Positions 49,761 to 61,153 are shown, counted from the first letter of the stretch. The stretch: 64,000 bases of DNA from Candidatus Zymogenaceae bacterium (GCA_016931225.1 JAFGFE010000020.1:62001-126000), one strand, 5' to 3'. Program-made: numbers and translations. The notes: generated by a model not told the origin, from the sequence alone.

Positions 49761-50970
49761 ACAGTTTCTCCTCACAGGCGGTGATCATCTCGCCCACACG
49801 TTCCTTGTATTCGGTGTTTATGAGGTCCAGCGACCGTTCGTTCATAAAAGACTGGGCAATGGCCCGGGCGTTGTCATATTCTCCCAGGTTAAAATATGCC
49901 TGATATAACAGCTCCATGAACTCGAAGTGGAGTCGTTCCGAGAGCTGATCGCTATTCACCTGATACCACAGGTGTTGCTCATATTTTGTGAGGTTTTTTG
50001 AGATAATCGTCCGATCGTCTTTCCCCAGATATCGCGTGTAATACCCGATAATACCCGCCAGATACTGGGACATGGGCGGCTCATCGCTCTCCTCACTCTC
50101 CTCGATATCCTTCATGGCCTCCTCGCACTCCTCAAGCCGCTTTTTCTGTTCCTTGAGCACAGTATCGATCGTGTCCGGTGTAATGACGACGTCCGTGACA
50201 AGGCTCTCGTAGTCGGCGGGCTTCATCTTCAACTTCATTTCGGTAATGCCGTTTTCCAGATAGAGATCCGATATCTGTACCATCACCTCGAACGGCATGT
50301 CCGTCTCGACGATTTCACTGGCGACGAACAAGAGCGCCCGACCCAAGGTGGGATATTCCTTGAAGTGGGGATAGTTGCGCATAATCTCGTTGGCCATGAA
50401 CAATGCCTGGTTGTGTGACCGTTGGGGATCGCCGATGCCGTATGCCTTCCGGGAACGAAGCACCTGCAGTGTCTTTTCGCCGTCATATCCGAGCTTTTCA
50501 AACAGGGCCTCCGCCTCGGAAAAACCGACGATGACGTAATAATCGACCACGAGATCCAGATATTCCTCAACGGATTCTATGGTCAATTCCCTTCCGCCCA
50601 CGGAATAGGTTTCGGCGATTATCTCCTTTCCCTCGGCGATCTTTTCGCTCATGGTACCCCGGGGTATCGAGGTGATGACGATACGCCCTTCATAGGGATA
50701 CAGCGTAAAGCAATGGATGGCGTCGGCCCGCCTGTGGGTTTGGCCCCTGCGGCCGTCAAGGCCCAGCACAAGGATATCAACTTTTTCCCGGACCGGGGGA
50801 AGCTCGGGGAGAAAGATAAGTTTTTCCAACAGGTCGTGATAGTAGATAATCGTATCCTTCCAGTCCTCGAACCAACTCCCCGCCCGGGCCTCGAGTGGTG
50901 TGACCAGAATGATGGACAGGGCGATGATAAGTAACATCGCCCTGTGGATATGTGGCGTGATTTTTTTCAT
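49738..50970 (-). CDS. LytR-CpsA-Psr (LCP)-like secreted protein with C-terminal helical extension
   Basis: This 410-residue protein has a signal peptide (MLLIIALSIILVTPLEARA) and an LCP-like domain: VDILVLGLDGR, HRRADAIHCFTL (RSDT site), ITSIPRGT, DYYVIVGFSEAEALFEKLG and LRSRKAYGIGDPQRSHNQA (the R-x-R-x(n)-GD-x-x-R-x-x-x-Q block). LCP proteins attach polymers to peptidoglycan in Gram-positives. Here the usual Asp of IPRD is Gly, so activity may differ. Residues about 260-410 form a helical, TPR-like tail with an acidic stretch. Weak ribosome site; strong promoter at 50997. Confidence 0.78.
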   Translation of the reverse strand: MKKITPHIHRAMLLIIALSIILVTPLEARAGSWFEDWKDTIIYYHDLLEKLIFLPELPPVREKVDILVLGLDGRRGQTHRRADAIHCFTLYPYEGRIVITSIPRGTMSEKIAEGKEIIAETYSVGGRELTIESVEEYLDLVVDYYVIVGFSEAEALFEKLGYDGEKTLQVLRSRKAYGIGDPQRSHNQALFMANEIMRNYPHFKEYPTLGRALLFVASEIVETDMPFEVMVQISDLYLENGITEMKLKMKPADYESLVTDVVITPDTIDTVLKEQKKRLEECEEAMKDIEESEESDEPPMSQYLAGIIGYYTRYLGKDDRTIISKNLTKYEQHLWYQVNSDQLSERLHFEFMELLYQAYFNLGEYDNARAIAQSFMNERSLDLINTEYKERVGEMITACEEKLYAGSTTP

Positions 50971-50996
50971 TTCACACTGTTTTACTGTAGTATGTT

Positions 50997-51026
50997 ATTG
51001 TATCTTAAACTCTGAAATGTTGTCAA
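50997..51026 (-). promoter_or_regulatory. Promoter of the LCP-like operon
   Basis: On the minus strand, TTGACA (51021-51026), 18-bp spacer, TACAAT (50997-51002); short leader of about 20 nt. It sits just past the stop of the HTH gene at 51036. Confidence 0.65.
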
Positions 51027-51035
51027 ACAAAATTA

Positions 51036-51290
51036 TTAAACACTTTTAATACGCATAGTCCTACCTGTAGGTACGCCACTGATTCGTTTTTTGAAGTACA
51101 CATCAATTTTTTTTATGCGGTGACTGATTGCCGACTGTGTCAAGCCCAATCTGTCGGCAATCCACGTCTGGTTCATGCCGCGGCGATACATCAGCCATAT
51201 CCATAAATCAACATCAGGCAACTCTTCAAGGGCTTTCTCGTACATGTGGAAATATCTGTTCGTGGGCAGATAGCATTCAGGATTGAACAT
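51036..51290 (-). CDS. Small HTH protein, sigma region 4-like, second copy
   Basis: This 84-residue protein has VDLWIWLMYRRGMNQTWIA and DRLGLTQSAISHRI, the same HTH block as the cassette protein at 37848-38078, with a basic tail instead of an acidic one. AAGGAG precedes ATG 51290. It is divergent from an XRE regulator across a 202-bp region with paired promoters and inverted repeats. The role is likely regulatory, or a remnant of a second packaging cassette. Confidence 0.78.
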   Translation of the reverse strand: MFNPECYLPTNRYFHMYEKALEELPDVDLWIWLMYRRGMNQTWIADRLGLTQSAISHRIKKIDVYFKKRISGVPTGRTMRIKSV

Positions 51291-51318
51291 GATGAGTCTC
51301 CTTTTTAGTTTTTTATCA

Positions 51319-51347
51319 ACGCTACACTAAAGTTTCCATAATGTCAA
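51319..51347 (-). promoter_or_regulatory. Promoter for the small HTH gene
   Basis: On the minus strand, TTGACA (51342-51347), 17-bp spacer, TAGCGT (51319-51324), about 30 bp before ATG 51290. Confidence 0.55.
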
Positions 51348-51354
51348 CACCAAT

Positions 51355-51380
51355 TTCCCACAATGTTGTCCAAATGGGAA
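51355..51380. promoter_or_regulatory. Inverted repeat, possible operator
   Basis: TTCCCA (51355-51360) and TGGGAA (51375-51380) are perfect inverted copies separated by 14 bp, just upstream of the -35 of the minus-strand promoter in the HTH/XRE divergent region. Confidence 0.4.
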
Positions 51381-51457
51381 CACTCGGCTTTTAATAGTTC
51401 CCGAAAACGGTAATATTTTCTGCGTTTCTTCCGTTTATTTCACGTTTTTTTAAACAG

Positions 51458-51486
51458 TTGACAATGGGGCAACTTCCCTGTACGAT
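51458..51486 (+). promoter_or_regulatory. Promoter giving a likely leaderless XRE transcript
   Basis: TTGACA (51458-51463), 17-bp spacer, TACGAT (51481-51486). The start codon ATG is at 51493, where transcription itself would begin, and there is no ribosome site. An inverted GTTG-9-CAAC (51457-51473) overlaps the -35 box and could be an autoregulatory operator. Confidence 0.6.
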
Positions 51487-51492
51487 ATCCCT

Positions 51493-51942
51493 ATGAATGA
51501 CGGGGAATTCATCCGCCTGATGCGCCAGAAAAAGGGCCTCACCCAGGAAGAACTGGGCGAGCTTTTGGGGGTGAAAAAATCTGCCATCAGTCGGTGGGAA
51601 AGCGGCGAACGCAGGATTACTTTGGAAAATATTCGAAATATCTCGCAGATACTGAATTTCCCCTTGGGTGTTTTTCTGGAGCAAAATGAAAACTATCGGC
51701 CCGTTGATTCACACATACCATCCGACGAGGAGGATGTATATGATGTGATACAAGAGGAGACCGGAGATTTCTCTTCCGACGGCATACGAATCATTTTACC
51801 GGATATTGATGATCCCGAGCTGGTCCAGGTGTTTGAGGGTTTCAAGGATCTAAACAAACTTACGAAGGACGACCTGGAAGATATCAAGGATATCCTCAAG
51901 CTCGCACAACGAATCATCGAAAAGCGTTCTCATAAAACATGA
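51493..51942 (+). CDS. XRE-family HTH transcriptional regulator
   Basis: This 149-residue protein has an N-terminal HTH (residues 6-60: LMRQKKGLTQEELGELLGV, KSAISRWESGERRI) followed by an acidic linker and a C-terminal helical segment that may dimerise (LVQVFEGFKDLNKLTKDDLE). This is the layout of phage-type or stress repressors without a peptidase domain. Its mRNA is probably leaderless, as for lambda cI. Divergent from the small HTH gene, which it may control. Confidence 0.9.
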   Translation: MNDGEFIRLMRQKKGLTQEELGELLGVKKSAISRWESGERRITLENIRNISQILNFPLGVFLEQNENYRPVDSHIPSDEEDVYDVIQEETGDFSSDGIRIILPDIDDPELVQVFEGFKDLNKLTKDDLEDIKDILKLAQRIIEKRSHKT

Positions 51943-52205
51943 AATCGCCGAAAAACATGTCCCAGTTGATAATTTTGAGGCAAAAGCCCCATGACAGCGG
52001 ACGTTCCATGAAACCCTTCAATTTCGAGTCCCCGGGCGTACACGAGGGAACCGTCTCGTTCGAATAGAGAATGCCGTCTAAAAAATGGTGTTTTATCTCG
52101 GACCACCGATATTTCATCACCAGCAAAGGCGGCCCACCAAAAAGGCTCGGAGCGTTTTTCGTTTTTCACAAGCATGTTCACCGCCACGATCTTTCCGACG
52201 GTCAC
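51930..52205 (-). pseudogene. Possible decayed MOSC-type gene
   Basis: The minus strand is open for 91 codons from GTG 52205. It begins VGKIVAVNMLVKNEKRSEP, similar to the start of MOSC-domain proteins (GKIVAVNISEKKG type), and has RRHSLFERD and ARGLEIEG where MOSC proteins have RQVSLL and a GL-E motif. The conserved Cys region and the normal end are absent. Upstream frames 52206-52449 look like broken coding sequence in several frames. A weak call: the stretch 51943-52449 may simply be noncoding. Confidence 0.22.
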
Positions 52206-52449
52206 CGTTCCACGAAATCACACATCTGCTTGAGTTACGGATTTTTCGACGGCTGTCACTGCAATCATTCCAACCAAAGGCCCACACACAGCCTTCGCAG
52301 AACGAGTCGATAGGAAGCCCCAGCACTCGGTGGATTCCAAACCGTGAGCGTATTGGATGTGTCGCCGGTTGAGGACGCCTCGTGAGATAGTACGGCCTGG
52401 GTGACAAACAGACCCCCGGTATTCATGAGTCAGGAGGAGGACAATCGGC

Positions 52450-52785
52450 ATGAAGAAACCGCTGGAAACGCTCTCTTTCTTTCCCGTGATCGTCGTGGGA
52501 GCGATTATATCGGCAATCATCGGGATGGTGGCGGTGGCCATGGCGTTCGTCGTGATCTCGGCCCTCCTTCAGCTCCTGGGAAAATTCATCGGCCTTCTCA
52601 CGGGATCAGTGCCCTGGCATATTATTACTTTTTTTGAAAACGGGCAATTCGTTTTTAAACTGACCGAGACAGCTTTTTCGGCGATGAATCTTCTTTCCCG
52701 GTGGGTGGGGCTTCTGGGCGGCGGCGCGTGCGGAATCTACCTGTTTGTGAGGCGGCACCGGAAAAAGAGCACCATCTCCGCCTGA
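52450..52785 (+). CDS. Small membrane protein
   Basis: This 111-residue protein has two to three membrane segments (VIVVGAIISAIIGMVAVAMAF, ALLQLLGKFIGLLTGSV, WVGLLGGGACGIYLFV) and a basic end (RRHRKKS). AGGAGG precedes ATG 52450. No recognised family. The positive-inside rule places the C-terminus in the cytoplasm. Confidence 0.7.
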   Translation: MKKPLETLSFFPVIVVGAIISAIIGMVAVAMAFVVISALLQLLGKFIGLLTGSVPWHIITFFENGQFVFKLTETAFSAMNLLSRWVGLLGGGACGIYLFVRRHRKKSTISA

Positions 52786-52849
52786 TCCCGTGATATCACG
52801 TACATTCCAGACCCTTCCTCGTTCCGGAGGCTCTGTCCCTCCCACAAAA

Positions 52850-52872
52850 AAACCCGCCGATTCAGCGGGTTT
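52850..52872. terminator. Bidirectional terminator
   Basis: AAACCCGC (52850-52857) pairs with GCGGGTTT (52865-52872), flanked by A's on the left. On the minus strand it gives a stem plus T-run after the WG-repeat gene; it can also serve the small membrane protein gene. Confidence 0.8.
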
Positions 52873-52899
52873 CACTCTTCACAATAAGAGGGATCTCTT

Positions 52900-53919
52900 T
52901 TAATCACCACCGGAAGACTTCAGGGGATTCTGGATGTATCCGTAGCGTCCTTCAAGTTTTATCAGACCCAGGCCGTCGCTGAAGGAATATGCCTCCTCAA
53001 ACTGCGGCTCGATGATGACATCACCCGAAGTGTTCATGTATCCCCAGAGTTCTCCCACCTGGATGGGTGAGAGTCCCTCGCGAAAAAGGCCCGCGTTATC
53101 GAATGGGACATCCTCGGACTTGATAACCACGTTGGCTTTATTGTCGATAAAAACATACCCGCCGTCTTGATAGACCTGGGCCAGTCCCTCGGTAAAACTG
53201 TATGCGTCCTCAAACGTCGGCTTGATAACGAAATCGCCGGTTTGATTGATGTATCCCCATCGATCTTCAACGTACACGGCCGCCAACCCATCTGAAAAGC
53301 TATCGATAAAGGTAAAATCGCCGTCGATCGCCACGCTTCCGTCGGTGTTGATAAACACCCATTTCTTGGTAATCCCCTCGGCCATTCTCACCGCCGCCAT
53401 ACCTTCCGAAAATCGAAACGCGTCGGTGTATGTCGGAGAGATGGCGACATCGCCCTCGGTATCGATATACCCCCACATCACACCGCCCCCCACCGGCGCC
53501 AATCCGTCGGCAAAGGTCCATGCGGTGGCGTACATCGGTTCGATAACCATTTCACCGGCTGCGTTGATATATCCCCATTGACGATCAACCCTCACAGGCG
53601 CCAGACCCTCGCCAAACAGACCCTCAGCGTCGAATTTCGGCTCGATTACTACGGTTCCCGTGGTGTCAATATAACCCCATAATTCCCCCGCCTCCGTGCT
53701 GAATATCGGGGCGAGACCCTCGGAAAATGGGCCGGCATCCTCGAACTGAGGCTCGATGGCGTATATAACCGCTACGACCTTATCCAGGGACGTCCCGTCA
53801 ACCGAGCCTCCGGACTCATCCCCACCACCGGCGGCGGGTTGCTCGTTCCGGGCGCACCCGATAATAGACAGGACCAGGAAAAGCGCCAGGAAAACGGACA
53901 GTATATGCGTCCACTTCAT
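52900..53919 (-). CDS. WG-repeat lipoprotein
   Basis: This 339-residue protein has lipobox LSIIGC at the end of its signal sequence, a Gly/Ser-rich linker, and about six to seven WG repeats (G-(L/M)-A-P-V...-WGYI-x-T-x-G-x-x-x-I-x-P). The repeats probably form a beta-propeller-like binding surface on the cell envelope. The function is unknown in most members. AAGGAG precedes ATG 53919. Its terminator is shared with the convergent membrane-protein gene. Confidence 0.93.
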   Translation of the reverse strand: MKWTHILSVFLALFLVLSIIGCARNEQPAAGGGDESGGSVDGTSLDKVVAVIYAIEPQFEDAGPFSEGLAPIFSTEAGELWGYIDTTGTVVIEPKFDAEGLFGEGLAPVRVDRQWGYINAAGEMVIEPMYATAWTFADGLAPVGGGVMWGYIDTEGDVAISPTYTDAFRFSEGMAAVRMAEGITKKWVFINTDGSVAIDGDFTFIDSFSDGLAAVYVEDRWGYINQTGDFVIKPTFEDAYSFTEGLAQVYQDGGYVFIDNKANVVIKSEDVPFDNAGLFREGLSPIQVGELWGYMNTSGDVIIEPQFEEAYSFSDGLGLIKLEGRYGYIQNPLKSSGGD

Positions 53920-54110
53920 ATAATTACTCTCCTTGAATCAATGTCATAGGAAACGGCACACACTTTCACCGCGCTATTATCACTCGAAATTAAAAAAACG
54001 AAAAGCTTTTTTTCATGCCATGTGCGTATTTTAATACTATTACGTGGAGTATTCCTTTTTATCTCCGGGAACGTTAATATAAAAAAACCGATTCACTGAA
54101 CATGATCGAT

Positions 54111-56153
54111 TCATTTATCGGCTCTTTCTCTGGATGCCAGTATCCTGATCTTCCTCAAAAGCGTTGTCACGTCGAAGGGTTTTTTGATAAAATCCGCCGC
54201 TCCCATTTTGATCAACTCTCGGTGCCACAATTCGTCCGTATGCCCACTCATTGTAAGAATACTGGCATCGGGATTATCTTTCAGAATATCCTGCAAAACG
54301 GCCTCCCCTCCGATATCGGGCATGATGATATCCAACATCACCACATCAATACGATCCCGTTTTTCTCGATATATTTCGAGACCCTCCCCGGCCGATCTGG
54401 CAATCAACATGGTATATCCGTAATCCCCCAAGATACCCTTGAGCATCCATGAAAACTCCGGTTCGTTATCGATGACAAGGATCGTTTCGGTACCGCCGAT
54501 CTCTTTCTCCTCCTCCACGGAAGAATCTTCTTCATCCCGGTGGATGGCGTGAAGGTAGATTGAGATAGTTGTTCCCATACCGGGCTTACTTGAAACATGT
54601 ATAAAACCGTTATGTTCCATGACGATATCATATACGGTGCTCATCTCCAACCTGGTGCCGTCCCTGCCCGGGAATGCGGTATCAGATCTCTCAAAGAGCT
54701 TCTTAATCGATTCAGAGTCCATCCCCTCTCCCTCGTCGGTGATAATAATGGAGCAGTATTCTCCGGGGGGGATTGTCATGTGTGAACCGTCAATTTCCGT
54801 TTCCACTATTCTCTGAGCGGTTTTGATGGTAATGGTTCCTCCATCGGGCATGGCGTCCCGGGCATTGAAAAGCAGATGCAGGATCATCCGGCGAAGTTGC
54901 CGGGCGTCACCCTCGACGCTCTTCATGTCCTGTTGGAGATCCAGGGTCACGGTATGGCTTTTTTCAACGGCGCCGTTGATGCTTTCATGCACCGCCCTGA
55001 TAATCCAATTGATATCAACCGGCCTGTTCGTTATCCCCTCAGGGGTTGAAAATGAGATAAGCTGAGCGGTCAGCTCCGATGCCCTAATGGCTGCGTCCTC
55101 GATGGATTGCATCTCCTCACAAGTATAATGATCTCCTCTAACCCGAGACTTTAGATGGGACGCGTAACCGATTATGGTGGCGATGATGTTGTTGAAATCA
55201 TTTGCGATGCCGCTGGTCAGCCTATTGACGGCTTCTATTTGGGATGACGCAATTAGCCATCGTTCCAGCCTCTTTTGTTCGGTGACATCCTCCCCCGAAC
55301 CCAAAACCCCAGAAATAAAACCCCGATCGTTTTTTATGGGAGAATACGTCCATCTGATGATGCACTGCTGTCCGGAAGGTGTGGTGAAAATTGATTCCAG
55401 TGATTGAACGCCCTCAATTTCCCCGGACATAATCCGATCAAACCAGTTCAGGGCCAATTCTCTCTCCTCGGCCGGAAACAACAGATCGACGATTTTTTTC
55501 CCCAGCAGCTCCTCTTCGGAGTATCCCAAAACGTCGCATCCCTTCTTGTTGACGAGTACGATTTCCGCACGTTCATTGACTTGTACGATGATTACATGGG
55601 TAATATCGAGAAACATTCGGGCGCGCTCGCTCTGAAACCGCATTTTATCCTCGGCGAGTTTTCGCTCCGCAATTTCAATTCTCAGCTCCTCGTTAACCTG
55701 TTGCAGTCTCATCGTCTGCTCTTCCATCTGGAGCTTTAAATCATCCTGTATTTCCACAAGCCGCCGCTGGGATTTTTTTCTTTCGATGGCGCTTTGGATC
55801 GACCGGGAAAGGAGCGCCCCATCCACGTGACCCTTGGTAAGATAGTCCTCGGCACCCTCCTTGATCGCCTCCAGAGCCACGCGGTTGTCATCCACCGCCG
55901 TGTAAATGACCACCGGGACCTCATCATTGGATGCCAGAACCTTGTAGAGTGTGTCCAGCCCCTCGCTGTCCGGCAGGTTCAGATCCAGGAGCACCACGTC
56001 AACACCGCCGCGATCCAATCGCGACAGACCGGACGACAGCTTCCTGGAGCTGTTCACCGAATATGTATTGAAACCGGAATTTATAAGAAGGTCCGTGAGA
56101 TATCGAACATGCCAAGAGTCATCTTCGATAATGAGGACATGAGTGGAATCCAT
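54111..56153 (-). CDS. Hybrid histidine kinase-like protein, catalytically degenerate (REC-PAS-HK-REC)
   Basis: This 680-residue protein has, in order: receiver domain with Asp57 (LLDLNLP) and TKG Lys; coiled coil (about 130-175); PAS domain; histidine kinase region; second receiver (MLDIIMPD, TMSGH, KKPF). In the H-box the usual GIAHDFNN reads GIANDFNN: the phosphoacceptor His is Asn318 (codon AAT, 55200-55202). The ATP G2 box GTGLGLS reads GTRLEMS (Arg501, Glu503). N-box NARDAMPDGG and DEGEGM remain. It probably cannot phosphorylate itself and may act as a receiver scaffold. Weak ribosome site. Confidence 0.93.
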   Translation of the reverse strand: MDSTHVLIIEDDSWHVRYLTDLLINSGFNTYSVNSSRKLSSGLSRLDRGGVDVVLLDLNLPDSEGLDTLYKVLASNDEVPVVIYTAVDDNRVALEAIKEGAEDYLTKGHVDGALLSRSIQSAIERKKSQRRLVEIQDDLKLQMEEQTMRLQQVNEELRIEIAERKLAEDKMRFQSERARMFLDITHVIIVQVNERAEIVLVNKKGCDVLGYSEEELLGKKIVDLLFPAEERELALNWFDRIMSGEIEGVQSLESIFTTPSGQQCIIRWTYSPIKNDRGFISGVLGSGEDVTEQKRLERWLIASSQIEAVNRLTSGIANDFNNIIATIIGYASHLKSRVRGDHYTCEEMQSIEDAAIRASELTAQLISFSTPEGITNRPVDINWIIRAVHESINGAVEKSHTVTLDLQQDMKSVEGDARQLRRMILHLLFNARDAMPDGGTITIKTAQRIVETEIDGSHMTIPPGEYCSIIITDEGEGMDSESIKKLFERSDTAFPGRDGTRLEMSTVYDIVMEHNGFIHVSSKPGMGTTISIYLHAIHRDEEDSSVEEEKEIGGTETILVIDNEPEFSWMLKGILGDYGYTMLIARSAGEGLEIYREKRDRIDVVMLDIIMPDIGGEAVLQDILKDNPDASILTMSGHTDELWHRELIKMGAADFIKKPFDVTTLLRKIRILASRERADK

Positions 56154-56423
56154 ACGACAAAGTTCTTAATGCATTACGCCGACAGGTAACAGGTATAATA
56201 CCCCCCTCCAGTAGAGTGAAGGTTGAGACGACACACCTCCCATTCCATAGTTGCGCCTCGCCGCCGGAAACAGATGAATTTCGTATACACAGTATGAGAT
56301 ATTCTATCCGGTATTTTAATTCATATATCATAGTTTGTATACATCTCAAAGAAAATAAAAAAATCTTTATAGACTATTTATTTACGGTTGTATCGGTATT
56401 AAAACTGTTTCAGGAGAAACTCG

Positions 56424-56561
56424 ATGGGAGTGTTGATATCGCCCGAAGCTGCAAAGAAAAAAATGGGGGGAAGCAATGCTTTCGACACTATAATGGAGTC
56501 AACTCACCGGTCTTCGAAAAGTTTCCCCTCCAACCAGCCGATTCGGACGTCCTTCCGATAA
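56424..56561 (+). CDS. Possible 45-residue small protein
   Basis: An ATG with CAGGAGA 7 bp upstream opens 45 codons (MGVLISPEAAKKKMGG...), ending TAA 56559-56561; the last 58 bp lie antisense to the 3' end of trmO. There is no homology I recognise. The rest of the 350-bp gap 56154-56503 is AT-rich with no gene and no clear terminator. Confidence 0.25.
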   Translation: MGVLISPEAAKKKMGGSNAFDTIMESTHRSSKSFPSNQPIRTSFR

Positions 56562-56971
56562 TCAAATGCCGGGACCACCGGCTTGATATCGAGGAGCGGG
56601 GTACCGTCCAGGATGTCAAGCTCACTCACCCGCAGGATATTCTCCGATGGACCGGATATTTCCATAAGCCGCACCACGGAGAGCCCGATCGGATTGGGGC
56701 GGTTGAAATATCGAATGGCGAAAATACCTCGAGGCGTATCGTCCAGAAAGGGCTTCTTCAAAAGCTCGGCCTTTCCGGCGAGATGAAAATGGTACAGGAG
56801 ATAGAGGTGTGAAAATCCCCCGATGTCGGTCAATCCCTTCGAAAACTCCGGAAACACCTCAACATTGCCCTCAATATCCGGGGCGAAGACTCCCTGAGGC
56901 GGCCCCCCTCCCGGGGCGGTCAGGGGAGAATGGATAACGCCGATGGGCCGGTAGGAAATGGATGAGGTCAT
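56504..56971 (-). CDS. trmO: tRNA (N6-threonylcarbamoyladenosine37-N6)-methyltransferase TrmO family
   Basis: This 155-residue protein is a single TsaA/TrmO domain: RPIGVIHSPL, then GGFSHLYLLYHFH, DDTPRGIFAIRYFNRPNPIGLSVVRL (the signature block) and DGTPLLDIKPV, DYRKDVRIGW. TrmO methylates t6A37 in some tRNAs with SAM; the C-terminal extension of E. coli TrmO is absent, as in many single-domain members. The frame reaches 57121 inside the ATPase; ATG 56971 begins the domain. Confidence 0.9.
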   Translation of the reverse strand: MTSSISYRPIGVIHSPLTAPGGGPPQGVFAPDIEGNVEVFPEFSKGLTDIGGFSHLYLLYHFHLAGKAELLKKPFLDDTPRGIFAIRYFNRPNPIGLSVVRLMEISGPSENILRVSELDILDGTPLLDIKPVVPAFDYRKDVRIGWLEGKLFEDR

Positions 56972-57039
56972 GTCGATACGCCCTTTTGTGTGCAAAAAGA
57001 AACGGGGCGAATCGTTCACTCCACCCCGAAGTACATGTA

Positions 57040-59766
<2,727 letters not shown>

Positions 59767-59819
59767 AGACTTTTCGGATTTCTCGTCTTTCCGGTAAAAG
59801 ATAAAACATAAAAAAAACG

Positions 59820-59852
59820 GGGAGTCGGTCATATCGTCCACAGACGACTCCC
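59820..59852 (-). terminator. Intrinsic terminator of gap
   Basis: GGGAGTCG (59820-59827) pairs with CGACTCCC (59845-59852); on the minus strand a T-run follows (plus-strand A's 59811-59817). The loop covers an in-frame ATG (59832) of the ATPase frame, arguing for the later ATPase start. Confidence 0.85.
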
Positions 59853-59903
59853 ACCCCCCCGCTCTATTCACAGGTGTGTTGATGCATGGTGCATCACTAT
59901 CGC

Positions 59904-60938
59904 TTATCTGTCCGTGATGAAACCGGCCAAATCAAGGAGCCTCCCGGCATATCCGTACTCGTTGTCATACCAGATCAGCACCTTCACCACATTATCCATC
60001 AGGACCATAGTGGAGGAAGCGTCTATGGTACAGGAGTGTGGATCGCTGAGGATGTCTGCGGAAACCAGCTCGTCCTCCGTGAAGGCCAGGATACCCCGCA
60101 TCGCGCCCTCTGACGCTTTCTTGAACGCCTCGTTCACTTCTTCGACGGTCACTTTTTTCTTGAGATGCGCGACCACATCGGTAATGGCGCCGTCCGGCAC
60201 CGGCACCCGGACCGCAATGGCGTCCATCTTTCCCTTCAACTCCGGTAAAACCTTTGCTGTGGCCTTCGCGGCGCCGGTGGTGGAGGGTATTAAAGACAGC
60301 GCCGCCGCCCTTCCACGACGCTTCTTTCCCGGTCCCTTGGCGATGTCCAGAATCCCCTGGCTGGTGGTGTAGGCGTGGATGGTGGTGGCAAAAAGATATT
60401 CGATACCGAAAGCATCGTTGAGGACCTTTGCCGGAGGCGCCAGAGAGTTGGTGGTGCAGGAGGCGTTCGAGATGACATGGTGCTTGCCGCCGTCATACTC
60501 GTCTTCGTTGACACCCATCACCACCGTCAAATCCGCATTGGGCGAGGGGGCGGAAATGATAACCTTTTTCGCTCCCGCCTCAAGGTGTGCCGCGGCGGCG
60601 TTTCGGTCGGAAAAACGACCCGTACATTCAAGAACAATATCAACACCCATCTCACCCCAGGGGAGCGCGGCGGGATTCTGTTCGCTGAATTTCTGTATCT
60701 TTTTGGAATTCAACTGCAGGTAGTCGTCTCCGTATGATACATCAAAATCGGCCCGTCCGTGCACCGAGTCATACTTGGTCAGATACGCCAGTTCCTCGGT
60801 GGTGGTCAGATCGTTCGCAGCGATTACGTTCACTCGGCCCGCTGGATTTTCCGGGATGCTGCTGCCGGTCCTGCTCATGCTGTGGCGCAGCACCAGCCTG
60901 CCGATACGCCCCAGCCCATTGATGGCTACATTCATCAT
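59904..60938 (-). CDS. gap: Type I glyceraldehyde-3-phosphate dehydrogenase
   Basis: This 344-residue protein has NGLGRIGRLVLR (NAD site) at 7-18, SNASCTTNSLAP with catalytic Cys161, ATTIHAYT with His188, and WYDNEYGYAGRLLDL at the end. It interconverts glyceraldehyde 3-phosphate and 1,3-bisphosphoglycerate in glycolysis or gluconeogenesis. AAGGAGGGAAAGG precedes two adjacent ATG codons (60938, 60935). The segment GKKRRGRAAALSLIP differs slightly from the common DLRRARAAA-N-IP. Single-gene unit with its own terminator; no pgk nearby. Confidence 0.96.
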   Translation of the reverse strand: MMNVAINGLGRIGRLVLRHSMSRTGSSIPENPAGRVNVIAANDLTTTEELAYLTKYDSVHGRADFDVSYGDDYLQLNSKKIQKFSEQNPAALPWGEMGVDIVLECTGRFSDRNAAAAHLEAGAKKVIISAPSPNADLTVVMGVNEDEYDGGKHHVISNASCTTNSLAPPAKVLNDAFGIEYLFATTIHAYTTSQGILDIAKGPGKKRRGRAAALSLIPSTTGAAKATAKVLPELKGKMDAIAVRVPVPDGAITDVVAHLKKKVTVEEVNEAFKKASEGAMRGILAFTEDELVSADILSDPHSCTIDASSTMVLMDNVVKVLIWYDNEYGYAGRLLDLAGFITDR

Positions 60939-61153
60939 TTCCTTTCCCTCCTTGTTAGTACAATGCTGTCACTGGGCGAAACAGCGGGTAACAGGTATAA
61001 AAGATGTTTTATGCGTCATTGACGGATGCTATCGTCTTAAAATACCACGAATACATTTTCTTATGTAAAAGAAATCCGATTGCGTCGGCCCTTGATGTTA
61101 TTCACTCCGTAGCGATAATTCACATATTAAAACCGTTGTACGATAGAAGCACC

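Noticed and set aside
51036-51942. Toxin-antitoxin pair from the two small divergent HTH genes
   Set aside because: Both proteins are DNA-binding; neither resembles a toxin and they are divergent, not in one operon.
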